The notes under the pieces: generated by a model
What the model was told of the DNA's origin: nothing
Seen by the model: the letters and a program-made list of their open reading frames with translations, nothing else
The model's database searches: none
Assembly: GCF_000739875.1 (NCBI RefSeq)
Contig: NZ_BBJR01000001.1
Span: 62,001 to 126,000, forward strand
Direction: 5' to 3'
DNA: 64,000 nucleotides
Origin: Comamonas aquatica NBRC 14918
GTDB taxonomy: Bacteria; Pseudomonadota; Gammaproteobacteria; Burkholderiales; Burkholderiaceae_C
Position numbers and translations under genes: made by a program
In this document: positions 1-7,443 of the stretch, piece after piece
How positions within the stretch are numbered: the stretch's first letter is position 1
Layout: every line of letters starts with the position of its first letter

Positions 1-396
1 GTGGGCCGCATAGCGCTGGAAGTACCACTGCGTGCGTTCACGGTCGTTGGGCGCCGGCAGCGCCACCACGCGGCACACGCGCGGGTTCAGGCGCTGGGTG
101 ATACGCTTGATCACGCCGCCCTTGCCGGCGGCATCGCGCCCCTCAAACAGGATCACGGCCTTTTGCTTGGTGGAGGCCACCTAGTCCTGCAGCTTGACCA
201 GCTCGCCCTGCAGGCGGAACAGCTCCTTGAAATACGCCACGCGCTGGGCATGGCTTTCGGGGGCCCCCTCTGCCATACCCGGCACGGCGCCCAGCACGCC
301 CGTGCGGTCCTCGATCTCCAGCTCTTCGTCCAGGCTGTCCAGCAGGTCGCTCTCGATACGGCGCACCAGTTCTTCTCGGTTGTCCCAATTCATCAC
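1..396 (-). pseudogene. ppk2: Polyphosphate kinase 2 (PPK2), partial, interrupted by an in-frame amber codon
   Basis: PPK2 enzymes transfer phosphate between polyphosphate and nucleotides in the cytoplasm. The reading frame opens at ATG 394-396 with the acidic N-terminus MNWDNREELVRRIESDLLDS and meets TAG at 181-183 after 71 codons. The same frame continues without further stops to the window edge and encodes the PPK2 core, including the Walker A segment [11 protein letters not shown] (about 123-150) and the following [10 protein letters not shown] stretch. The break falls directly after LQD, where family members that I recall have Trp (LQDW), so a single TGG to TAG change explains it. A GTG codon follows the TAG at once and could in principle allow restart. 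The remainder of the gene lies outside the window. It is either a real nonsense mutation or a sequencing error. Family assignment is secure; functional status is not. Confidence 0.8.
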
Positions 397-631
397 TCAC
401 CTTCGTGGTTGGCCGTTTGTGGCTTTGCCACACAGGCTACGCGCCGCCTGCGACGCTTTGATGACAACCGGGTACGCGCTGCGCACAGCGTCTGCGGGGC
501 GCCCCCATCGCCAGGCAAGCCCAGCCCGCACGCCACAACCGCGGGCGAGCGGCACACGGCCCGCAGCCCTTAGTCGTTTTGCGCGCAAGCACATCCATTT
601 TTGTTCGTTGGAGCGCCCGCCACCGGCTCGC

Positions 632-654
632 AAGATGGTGGCTATCGCCATCTT
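632..654. promoter_or_regulatory. Near-perfect palindrome upstream of the encapsulin operon (candidate operator)
   Basis: AAGATGG and CCATCTT form 7-bp inverted arms around a 9-nt centre, extendable by one G-U pair in RNA. The site ends about 30 bp before the rhodanese start codon at 686. It sits in the only sizeable gap upstream of the operon, so it could be an operator for the XRE regulator encoded within the operon or for a sulfur regulator. It could also be a 5'-UTR hairpin. Binding is inferred only. Confidence 0.4.
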
Positions 655-685
655 CCTGCGATGGATTGCACCGAAAGGCCACGCC

Positions 686-1198
686 ATGACACACGCTACC
701 ACCGACACCCTCACCGCAGCTGCGGTCGCCCCCCAGCAGCCCCCCGCACTGCCTGCCGTGCTGCAGCAGGCCCTGGCACAGGCCCAGGCACAAGGTCTGC
801 CCTACGCCGGCAGCGTGACCCCGCTCCAGGCCTGGCCCCTGGTGCAGCAAGGCCAGGCGCTGCTGGTGGATGTGCGCACCGCCGAGGAACGCAAGTTCGT
901 CGGCCAGGTGCCGGGCAGCGCCCATGTGGCCTGGGCCAGCGGCACGGCGCTGACCCGCAACCCGCGCTTTGCCCGCGAACTGGCCGCCCTGCACGCCAAA
1001 CAGCCCCAGCCGCTGCCCGTGCTGCTGCTGTGCCGCAGCGGCAAACGCTCAGCCCTGGCGGCCCAGGAAGCGGCCAAGGCCGGTCTGGCCCATGTCTTCA
1101 ATGTCAGCGAAGGCTTTGAGGGCGACCACGACGCGCTGCAGCAGCGCGGCCATTTGAATGGCTGGCGCTTTTACGGCCTGCCCTGGGTGCAGGACTAG
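686..1198 (+). CDS. Rhodanese-domain sulfurtransferase, first gene of the encapsulin operon
   Basis: This is a single-domain rhodanese of 170 residues that transfers sulfane sulfur through a cysteine persulfide. Residues 1-35 are Ala/Pro/Gln-rich. The rhodanese fold follows from about residue 45, with the LLVDVRTAEE motif near 60 and the active-site loop LLLCRSGKRS, whose nucleophile is Cys116. ATG 686 was chosen because upstream sequence in the same frame has no protein-like character. Forty bases separate it from the serine acetyltransferase gene. Rhodaneses recur beside Family 2A encapsulins, where they are thought to exchange sulfur with the encapsulated cysteine desulfurase. The sulfur donor and acceptor here are inferred from context. 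The family call is firm. Confidence 0.9.
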   Translation: MTHATTDTLTAAAVAPQQPPALPAVLQQALAQAQAQGLPYAGSVTPLQAWPLVQQGQALLVDVRTAEERKFVGQVPGSAHVAWASGTALTRNPRFARELAALHAKQPQPLPVLLLCRSGKRSALAAQEAAKAGLAHVFNVSEGFEGDHDALQQRGHLNGWRFYGLPWVQD

Positions 1199-1238
1199 GA
1201 CGAACGCCCCTCCTCCGCCCTTTCACCGGACTGTCCCC

Positions 1239-2213
1239 ATGAGCACCTTCGATATCAGCACCATCGTCCAGCAACTGCGCCAGGTCCGCGACCATTGGCG
1301 CGAGCAGCAGAACCGCACCGACCCCGGCCACCGCGAATTTCCCGCACGCGCCGCGATAGCCCAGGCCCTGGAGGGACTCAAAGGTGTGCTCTACCCGCTG
1401 CGCCTGGGCCCGCCCGACCTGCGCCACGCCAGCGAAGACTTCTACGTGGGCCACACGCTGGACACGGCACTGCAGGTTCTGCAGACCCAGGCCCAGATCG
1501 AGCTGCACTACCGCCACCGCAGCACGGGCGCGGCGGCCCAGGACCATTCCGCCCTGGCGCTGCAGACGGTGCAGGCCTTTGCACAGCAGCTGCCCCGCCT
1601 GCGCCAGTTGCTGGACACCGACGTGCTGGCCGCCTTCCACGGCGACCCGGCCGCGCGCAGCGTGGACGAGGTGGTGCTGAGCTACCCCGGCGTGCTGGCC
1701 CTCATCCACCACCGCATTGCCCACGCCTTCTACCGGCTGGACCTGCCGCTGCTGGCGCGCATCGTGGCCGAGCTGGCCCATGGGCAGACGGGCATCGACA
1801 TCCACCCCGGTGCGCAGATCGGCCCCGGCTGCTTCATCGACCACGGCACGGGCGTAGTGATCGGCGAGACCGCCGTCCTCGGTCAGAACGTGCGCATCTA
1901 CCAGGCCGTGACCCTGGGCGCCAAGCGCTTTCCCAAGGATGCCCAGGGCCACCTGCAAAAAGGCTGGGCACGCCACCCCATCGTCGAGGACGACGTGGTG
2001 ATCTACGCCGGCGCCACCATCCTGGGGCGGGTGACCATCGGCCAAGGTGCGGTCATCGGCGGCAATGTCTGGATCACCGAGGACGTGCCCGCCGGCGCCC
2101 ATGTCAGCCAGGCCAGCCTGCGCCAGGCCGTGGAACACAGTGGCGGCGCCGGTGCCACCGCACCGGTGGCCGCCGCCCCCCTCCCCGCCACCACCGCCCG
2201 TGTGGCCGCCTGA
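1239..2213 (+). CDS. Serine O-acetyltransferase (SrpH/EpsC type)
   Basis: The enzyme makes O-acetylserine from serine and acetyl-CoA, the committed step to cysteine. The protein has 324 residues: an N-terminal helical domain (1-180) and a left-handed beta-helix of hexapeptide repeats (about 185-290). The catalytic pair appears as Asp187 (DIHPGAQIG) and His202 (DHGTGVVIGET). The last 30 residues are an Ala/Pro tail and lack the C-terminal isoleucine that lets CysE bind cysteine synthase, which suggests a dedicated copy rather than the housekeeping enzyme. The next gene begins 2 nt after its stop. In Family 2A encapsulin loci this enzyme is a standard partner and would feed cysteine, the substrate of the encapsulated desulfurase. 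Confidence 0.93.
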   Translation: MSTFDISTIVQQLRQVRDHWREQQNRTDPGHREFPARAAIAQALEGLKGVLYPLRLGPPDLRHASEDFYVGHTLDTALQVLQTQAQIELHYRHRSTGAAAQDHSALALQTVQAFAQQLPRLRQLLDTDVLAAFHGDPAARSVDEVVLSYPGVLALIHHRIAHAFYRLDLPLLARIVAELAHGQTGIDIHPGAQIGPGCFIDHGTGVVIGETAVLGQNVRIYQAVTLGAKRFPKDAQGHLQKGWARHPIVEDDVVIYAGATILGRVTIGQGAVIGGNVWITEDVPAGAHVSQASLRQAVEHSGGAGATAPVAAAPLPATTARVAA

Positions 2214-2215
2214 AC

Positions 2216-2503
2216 ATGCCAGGGCCCCACGTGATCCAGGACTTCGGTCTGGCCGTGCGCCAGCTGCGCGAAGGGCGCGGCTGGTCGCAGGAGCAACTGG
2301 CGGCCCAGGCCGACCTGAACCGCTCCTATGTGGGCGAGGTCGAGCGCGGCCAGGTCGCCCCCTCGCTGCTCACGCTGCACAAGCTGGCCCAGGCGCTGCA
2401 GGTCAGCAGCACCACGCTGCTGGCGCATGCCGAGCGCATCTGCCAGCAGCGCGACCCCCAGCACCAGCGCCTGGCGGCCAGCTTGGTGGCGATAGCCGGT
2501 TGA
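2216..2503 (+). CDS. XRE-family helix-turn-helix transcriptional regulator
   Basis: This small protein (95 residues) is almost entirely a Cro/CI-type HTH. Residues 8-65 contain VRQLREGRGWSQEQLA, then DLNRSYVGEVERGQVAPSL, the recognition-helix region, and LLTLHKLAQALQV. No ligand-binding domain is visible. The start lies 2 nt after the acetyltransferase stop, so the two are probably translationally coupled. A likely role is control of the encapsulin operon in which it sits; the palindrome at 632-654 is a candidate site. This is inference from position. The HTH assignment is secure. Confidence 0.9.
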   Translation: MPGPHVIQDFGLAVRQLREGRGWSQEQLAAQADLNRSYVGEVERGQVAPSLLTLHKLAQALQVSSTTLLAHAERICQQRDPQHQRLAASLVAIAG

Positions 2504-2597
2504 AGCCGCACCGCCCCCGTTGAACACTGGCGCAGAGCTTGGTGCTCCGCCTGCACCCCGTTTTATTCCGACCCGCATCCACCAGGAGCCTTTTTCC

Positions 2598-3536
2598 ATG
2601 ACAGCAACCGTCGGCGGTACCACCGCCCTGGGCGACAACGCCGCCCGCCAGCTGGCCAATGCCACCAAGACCGCACCGCAGCTGGCCACCATCACGCCCC
2701 GCTGGCTGACCCATCTGCTGCAATGGGTGCCGGTGGAGGCCGGCATCTACCGCGTCAACCAGGTCAAGAACCCGGAGGACATCCAGGTCACCTGCACCGC
2801 CAAGCAGCACGAGAACCAGTTGCCGCGCACCTATGTGGACTACGACGCCCAGCCGCGCGAGTACTTCCTGAACGCCGTCTCCACCGTGCTGGATGTGCAC
2901 ACCCGCATCTCCGACCTGTACAGCAGCCCGCACGACCAGATCAAGGAACAGCTGCGCCTGACCATCGAGACCATCAAGGAGAACCAGGAAAGCGAGCTGA
3001 TCAACAACCCCGACTACGGCCTGCTGGCCCAGGTGACGGACGAGCAACGCATCTTCCCGCTGACCGGCGCGCCCACGCCCGATGACCTGGACGAACTGCT
3101 GACCAAGGTGTGGAAGGAACCCGCCTTCTTCCTGGCCCACCCGCTGACCATTGCCGCCTTCGGCCGTGAAGCCACGCGCCGTGGCACGCCCCCGCCCACG
3201 GTCAGCCTGTTCGGCAGCCAGTTCATCACCTGGCGCGGCGTGCCGCTGATTCCTTCGGACAAGGTGCCGGTGGCCGACGGCAAGAGCAAGATCCTGCTGC
3301 TGCGCGTGGGCGACCGCCGCCAGGGCGTGGTCGGCCTGTTCCAGCCCGGCCTGCCCGGCGAACAAAGCCCGGGCCTGTCGGTGCGTTTCATGGGCATCAA
3401 CAACCACGCGATTGCCAGCTACCTGATCTCGCTGTACTGCTCGCTGGCCGTGCTCACCCCCGATGCCGTGGCCGTGCTGGACGATGTGGAAATCCACAAG
3501 TACCACGACTACTCGGTGCTGGACACCTACAAGTAA
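2598..3536 (+). CDS. srpI: Family 2A encapsulin shell protein (SrpI-like, HK97 fold)
   Basis: Family 2A encapsulin subunits self-assemble into a closed icosahedral protein shell in the cytoplasm that encloses a cysteine desulfurase. The 312-residue protein matches the SrpI family along its whole length. Signature stretches include ARQLANATKT (near 17), TPRWLTHLLQWVPVEAGIYR (near 35-55), RISDLYSSPHDQ (about 105-115), SLFGSQFITWRGVPL (about 205-220) and GVVGLFQPGLPGEQ (about 240-255). There is no cyclic-nucleotide-binding insertion, which separates it from Family 2B. An AGGAG ribosome site lies 10 nt before ATG 2598. A 94-nt gap precedes it and a 109-nt gap with a hairpin follows, then its cargo gene. 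HK97-fold relatives are phage capsids, but no phage gene is nearby. Confidence 0.95.
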   Translation: MTATVGGTTALGDNAARQLANATKTAPQLATITPRWLTHLLQWVPVEAGIYRVNQVKNPEDIQVTCTAKQHENQLPRTYVDYDAQPREYFLNAVSTVLDVHTRISDLYSSPHDQIKEQLRLTIETIKENQESELINNPDYGLLAQVTDEQRIFPLTGAPTPDDLDELLTKVWKEPAFFLAHPLTIAAFGREATRRGTPPPTVSLFGSQFITWRGVPLIPSDKVPVADGKSKILLLRVGDRRQGVVGLFQPGLPGEQSPGLSVRFMGINNHAIASYLISLYCSLAVLTPDAVAVLDDVEIHKYHDYSVLDTYK

Positions 3537-3550
3537 GCCCCGCGCTGCGC

Positions 3551-3582
3551 GGAAGGTGGTTTGCGAGTCAAAACCACCTTCC
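3551..3582 (+). promoter_or_regulatory. Perfect 12-bp hairpin between shell and cargo genes
   Basis: GGAAGGTGGTTT and AAACCACCTTCC pair perfectly around an 8-nt loop, 14 nt after the encapsulin stop codon. No U tract follows, so it is a poor intrinsic terminator. It more likely protects the 3' end of the shell message or dampens read-through to the cargo gene. This would help set an excess of shell over cargo. The function is inferred. Confidence 0.5.
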
Positions 3583-3645
3583 ACGCATACTCAGAGCGCG
3601 CAAGCAGCTCACCTTCTCATATCGCGCACCACAGGAGATGCGGTT

Positions 3646-5685
3646 TTGAGCACCACCCCCGCGCACGCGCCCACGCTGGCGGCCGCCCAGGCTGCCCCGC
3701 TGACGCCCTCGCTGCCTTCACCCCCCGCCGCACCGTTGGACACTGGGGCCCTGGCCCAGCTGGCCACGGCCCTGTTCCGCAGCCTGCCCGGCAGCGCCAC
3801 GCCCCAGCCACCATCCACGGCCGCCTTCGGCGCCCAGCCGCCCACCACCTGGGCCCCGGGCGGTTCGCCCCTGGCCAGCCCGGCAGGCTTTTCCCCCAAT
3901 GTGCCTGGCACGCCCATTCCCACAGGGCAGATTCCGGGCACCAACCTGCTGCCCAGCGCCCCCGGCACCGTGCTGGCCCTGGGCCACCGCGCCGAAGCGC
4001 TGCGCCCCCACGCGGTGGCCGGCAACGGCGTGCCCGACCAGGCGTTTACCGCCTTGCCCGCCTATGAACCCCGCTTGGGCCATGTCACCGATGGCGTGCC
4101 ACAGGCCACCGCCGCCGACGCGGCCACGCTGCGCCCTGCGGCACCCGCGGCAGATGGCGCGGTGCCCCAGACCGGCTCGACCGCCGCGCCCCACGCCGGG
4201 CTGTATGCACTGAGCCAGCAGGCCGTGGCCGCCCTGGGCAACTCTGGGCCTGCCTCCGGCACGCCCTTCGTCCCCGGCATCCCTTCGGGCCTGCTGGCAA
4301 CGCCCGCCGCGCCTGCGGCCACGCTGCCCGGCAGCAGCCATGCCGCCGCCCCACAGTTCTACTTTGTCGATGCGGTGCAGCTGCCCAGCGGTTTTGTCAC
4401 CCCGGCCAAGGCCCATCCCCATGGGGAGCAAGCCAGCACGCCGCAGGCCCAGGCCGACCGCCACCCCGGCTTCGATGTCAACGCCGTGCGCCGCGACTTT
4501 CCCATCCTGCAAGAGCGCATCCACGGCAAGCCACTGGTCTGGCTGGACAACGCCGCCACCACGCACAAGCCACGCCAGGTGATTGAGCGCATTGCGCACT
4601 TCTACGCGCACGAGAATTCCAACATCCACCGCGCCGCCCACACGCTGGCGGCCCGCGCCACGGACGCCTACGAACACGCCCGGGAAGTGGTGCGCCGCTT
4701 CATCCACGCGCCCGAGGTGAACGAAGTCATCTTCGTACGCGGCACGACCGAAGCCATCAACCTGGTGGCCAAGGCCTGGGGCGGCCAGAACGTGGGTGAA
4801 GGCGACGAAATCATCGTCAGCCACCTGGAGCACCACGCCAACATCGTGCCTTGGCAGCAACTGGCCCAGGCCAAGGGCGCCAAGCTGCGCGTGATTCCGG
4901 TGGACGACCAGGGCCAGATTCGCCTGGACGCATACGACCAGCTGCTGAACGACCGCACCAAGATCATCGCCATCGGCCATGTGTCCAATGTGCTGGGCAC
5001 CGTGGTGCCGGTCAAGGAGGTGGTGGCGCGTGCCAAAGCGCGCGGCATCACCACGCTGGTGGATGGCGCGCAGTCCATCGCCCACACACCGGTCGATGTG
5101 CAGGACATCGGCGCCGACTTCTTTGTGTTCTCGGGCCACAAGATCTTTGCCCCCACCGGCATCGGCGTGCTCTGGGGCCGCCGCGCCGTGCTAGAAGCCA
5201 TGCCGCCCTGGCAGGGCGGCGGCAACATGATTGCGGACGTGACCTTCGAGAAAACCGTGTTCCAGCCCCTGCCCAACACCTTCGAGGCGGGCACCGGCAA
5301 CATCGCGGACGCCGTGGGCCTGGGCGCGGCGCTGGAGTATGTGGAGCGCATCGGCATCGCGGCCATCAGCCGCTACGAGCACGCCCTGGTGGACTACGGC
5401 ATGCAGCAGCTGGCCACCATCCCCGGCCTGCGCCTGATCGGCACCGTGCCGGGCAAGGCCAGCGTGCTGTCGTTCACGTTGGAAGGCTATACGACGGAGG
5501 AAGTCGGCAAGGCGCTGAATGCCGAAGGCATTGCCGTGCGCACCGGTCACCACTGCGCCCAGCCCATCCTGCGCCGCTTTGGGGTGGAAACGGCGGTGCG
5601 CCCCTCGCTGGCCTTCTACAACACCTTCGACGAGGTCGACCTGCTGGTGCGTGAGGTGCGCAAGCTGGCGGCCCAGCGCCGCTGA
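3646..5685 (+). CDS. Encapsulin-targeted cysteine desulfurase (SufS/CsdA type) with a 275-residue N-terminal cargo-loading domain
   Basis: This PLP enzyme converts cysteine to alanine and an enzyme-bound persulfide. It has 679 residues against about 400 for SufS. Residues 1-275 are Pro/Ala/Gly-rich and look disordered, with a few less degenerate patches (LAQLATALFRSLPG near 35, PQFYFVDAVQLPSG near 238) that may be shell-binding motifs. The class V fold begins at FDVNAVRRDFP (276). The PLP lysine is Lys499 in FSGHKIFAPTG and the catalytic cysteine is Cys637 in TGHHCAQPI. The start is TTG 3646, with AGGAG 8 nt upstream; the nearby ATG 3638 is out of frame. Long disordered N-termini are the known targeting feature of Family 2A cargo. 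Enzyme and cargo identity are well supported; the loading patches are a guess. Confidence 0.93.
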   Translation: MSTTPAHAPTLAAAQAAPLTPSLPSPPAAPLDTGALAQLATALFRSLPGSATPQPPSTAAFGAQPPTTWAPGGSPLASPAGFSPNVPGTPIPTGQIPGTNLLPSAPGTVLALGHRAEALRPHAVAGNGVPDQAFTALPAYEPRLGHVTDGVPQATAADAATLRPAAPAADGAVPQTGSTAAPHAGLYALSQQAVAALGNSGPASGTPFVPGIPSGLLATPAAPAATLPGSSHAAAPQFYFVDAVQLPSGFVTPAKAHPHGEQASTPQAQADRHPGFDVNAVRRDFPILQERIHGKPLVWLDNAATTHKPRQVIERIAHFYAHENSNIHRAAHTLAARATDAYEHAREVVRRFIHAPEVNEVIFVRGTTEAINLVAKAWGGQNVGEGDEIIVSHLEHHANIVPWQQLAQAKGAKLRVIPVDDQGQIRLDAYDQLLNDRTKIIAIGHVSNVLGTVVPVKEVVARAKARGITTLVDGAQSIAHTPVDVQDIGADFFVFSGHKIFAPTGIGVLWGRRAVLEAMPPWQGGGNMIADVTFEKTVFQPLPNTFEAGTGNIADAVGLGAALEYVERIGIAAISRYEHALVDYGMQQLATIPGLRLIGTVPGKASVLSFTLEGYTTEEVGKALNAEGIAVRTGHHCAQPILRRFGVETAVRPSLAFYNTFDEVDLLVREVRKLAAQRR

Positions 5686-5836
5686 AGCCGTGCACGCCCC
5701 TGTGGCGCTGCGCGCCTTCCCCTCGCGCTCGCCGTGCTGCGCACCACGGGCAAGGGGACGACACCTTCGCTGCGGGGCGGCCCTTGCTCGGCGTCTCTGG
5801 CATGGGCCACACCAGTTGCGCGCATCGCGCGGTACC

Positions 5837-5873
5837 AAGCCGCTGTGTGGAAAGTTCTGCACAGCGGCTTTTT
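5837..5873 (+). terminator. Intrinsic terminator of the encapsulin operon
   Basis: AAGCCGCTGTG and CACAGCGGCTT form a perfect 11-bp stem with a 12-nt loop, followed by TTT. It lies 150 nt after the desulfurase stop. Confidence 0.8.
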
Positions 5874-5912
5874 GACCGCTAGCGTTTACCCCAGGCGCAC
5901 AAGCAGCTATGT
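5874..5912 (-). repeat. Dispersed hairpin repeat, copy 1
   Basis: Read on the minus strand it contains ATAGCTGCTTGTGCGC, then CTGGGGTAAACGCTAGCGG. It belongs to the degenerate repeat family also seen near 9.55, 14.4, 28.65, 49.1, 51.25, 56.7, 60.37 and 63.05 kb. It lies directly downstream of purT. Confidence 0.55.
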
Positions 5913-5922
5913 ATTTTGAAGT

Positions 5923-7140
5923 TCAAGGCTTGCGCGGTTGGACCTTGCTGGCGGCCAGCTTGGCCGTCACGCGCGCCTGCTCCACGTCCGCCGCGCGCGC
6001 CAGGGCCACGCCCATGCGGCGCTTCACAAAGCTTTCGGGCTTGCCGAACAGGCGCAGGTCGGTGCCGGGCAGTGCCAGCGCTTCGTCCACGCCGTCGAAC
6101 ACCAGGCCTTCGGCATCCTGGCCGCCGTAGATCACGGCGCTGGCGCCGGGGTTGCGCAGGCTGGTGTCCACCGGCAGGCCCAGGATGGCACGGGCATGCA
6201 GCTCGAACTCGCTCTGCCACTGGGTGGTCAGCGTAACCAGGCCGGTGTCGTGCGGGCGCGGCGAGACTTCGCTGAACCACACCTGCTCGCCCTTGACGAA
6301 CAGTTCCACGCCGAACAGGCCCAGGCCGCCCAGGTTGTCGGTCACGGCCTGGGCAATCTGCTGCGACTTCGCCTGGGCCGTGGCGGACATGGGATGGGGC
6401 TGCCAGCTTTCCACGTAGTCGCCCGCCTGCTGGATGTGGCCCACCGGATCGCAGAAATGGGTCTGGATCTGACCATCCGCGCCCTTGGCGCGCACGGTCA
6501 GCTGGGTGATTTCGTAGTCGAAGTCGATGAAGCCTTCGACGATCACACGGCCCTTGGCCACACGGCCACCGGCCATGGCGTAGTCCCAGGCTTGCTGCAC
6601 ATCGGCCGGGCCGTCGATCTTGCTTTGGCCCTTGCCCGAGCTACTCATCACCGGCTTGACCACGCAGGGGTAACCGATCGCAGGCTGGCCGTCGCTGCCG
6701 TCGATAGCGGCCTGCAGCTCTTCCTGGGAATCGCAAAAGCGGTAGGGACTGGTGGGCAGGCCCAGGGTTTCGGCGGCCAGGCGGCGGATGCCTTCGCGGT
6801 CCATGGTCAAGCGCGTGGCGCGCGCCGTGGGGATGACGGTGACCACGCCAGCGGCTTCCAGTTCTTCCAGCATGGGCGTGGCAATCGCTTCGATCTCGGG
6901 CACGACCAGATCAGGCTTCTCGGCTTCGATCAAGGCCTTGAGCTGCGCCGGATCGCTCATGGTGATGGTGCGCGCATGGTGGGCCACCTGCTGGCCGGGG
7001 GCATGGTCATAGCGGTCGACCGCGATGGTCTCCACACCCAGGCGTTGCAGGGCGATCAGCACTTCCTTGCCCAGCTCGCCGCTGCCCAGCAGCATGACTT
7101 TGGTGGCGTGGGGGGTGAAAGGGGTTCCGAGGGTGGTCAT
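5923..7140 (-). CDS. purT: Formate-dependent phosphoribosylglycinamide formyltransferase (GAR transformylase 2)
   Basis: PurT makes formyl-GAR from GAR, formate and ATP in purine synthesis, without folate. The protein has 405 residues, close to the E. coli enzyme. It is an ATP-grasp protein: the N-terminal segment [21 protein letters not shown], then [10 protein letters not shown] near 80, the ATP-binding [14 protein letters not shown] near 160, the magnesium and substrate region [28 protein letters not shown], and the C-terminal [16 protein letters not shown]. The start at 7140 is preferred over upstream in-frame codons because homology begins there. The gene is single, divergent from the chemoreceptor gene across about 300 nt in which I see no recognisable regulatory site. 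Confidence 0.95.
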   Translation of the reverse strand: MTTLGTPFTPHATKVMLLGSGELGKEVLIALQRLGVETIAVDRYDHAPGQQVAHHARTITMSDPAQLKALIEAEKPDLVVPEIEAIATPMLEELEAAGVVTVIPTARATRLTMDREGIRRLAAETLGLPTSPYRFCDSQEELQAAIDGSDGQPAIGYPCVVKPVMSSSGKGQSKIDGPADVQQAWDYAMAGGRVAKGRVIVEGFIDFDYEITQLTVRAKGADGQIQTHFCDPVGHIQQAGDYVESWQPHPMSATAQAKSQQIAQAVTDNLGGLGLFGVELFVKGEQVWFSEVSPRPHDTGLVTLTTQWQSEFELHARAILGLPVDTSLRNPGASAVIYGGQDAEGLVFDGVDEALALPGTDLRLFGKPESFVKRRMGVALARAADVEQARVTAKLAASKVQPRKP

Positions 7141-7443
7141 GGCAAGCTTCAAATCCAGAAAAAAGTGGGCATCCCGCACACCCCGGACAGCCCCCAGGGG
7201 CCCCGGCATGCGCACACTGCGCAGCATCATAAAGTTTTGCGCGCCCTCTCCCCCCAAGCGGCGTGCGTCGATCACGGCGCCCCCCCCTCAGGGCCATGCA
7301 GCCGTGCGGTACCCCGCAGTGAGCCCCGCTTAACCCCTGGTCCCCCTTGGCTAAGGCGGCTGCCCGAAGATGCGGGCCTGCGCGCGCCAGGGCTGCCTAC
7401 CGCTGCCCGCATGCGCCTGGTTCCGTCTGTTGCCCCCTCCCCT

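Noticed and set aside
181-183. Programmed stop-codon decoding (pyrrolysine or selenocysteine) in ppk2
   Set aside because: The stop is UAG at a Trp site with no downstream element, and no such decoding is expected in this lineage. A mutation or sequencing error is simpler.
2598-3536. HK97-fold shell protein as a prophage capsid remnant
   Set aside because: No terminase, portal, protease or tail gene is near, and the sequence matches SrpI-type encapsulins with their standard enzyme partners.
3463-3645. Upstream extension of the cysteine desulfurase frame into the encapsulin gene
   Set aside because: The extra residues are an out-of-frame reading of encapsulin sequence. TTG 3646 has the well-placed AGGAG.
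7230-7237. TAAAGTTT, a perfect flagellar sigma-28 -35 element before the first chemoreceptor gene
   Set aside because: No GCCGATAA-like -10 follows at the required distance.
5938-7443. Upstream extension of the first chemoreceptor frame
   Set aside because: It is the antisense of purT. Receptor features begin with TM1 right after ATG 7444.
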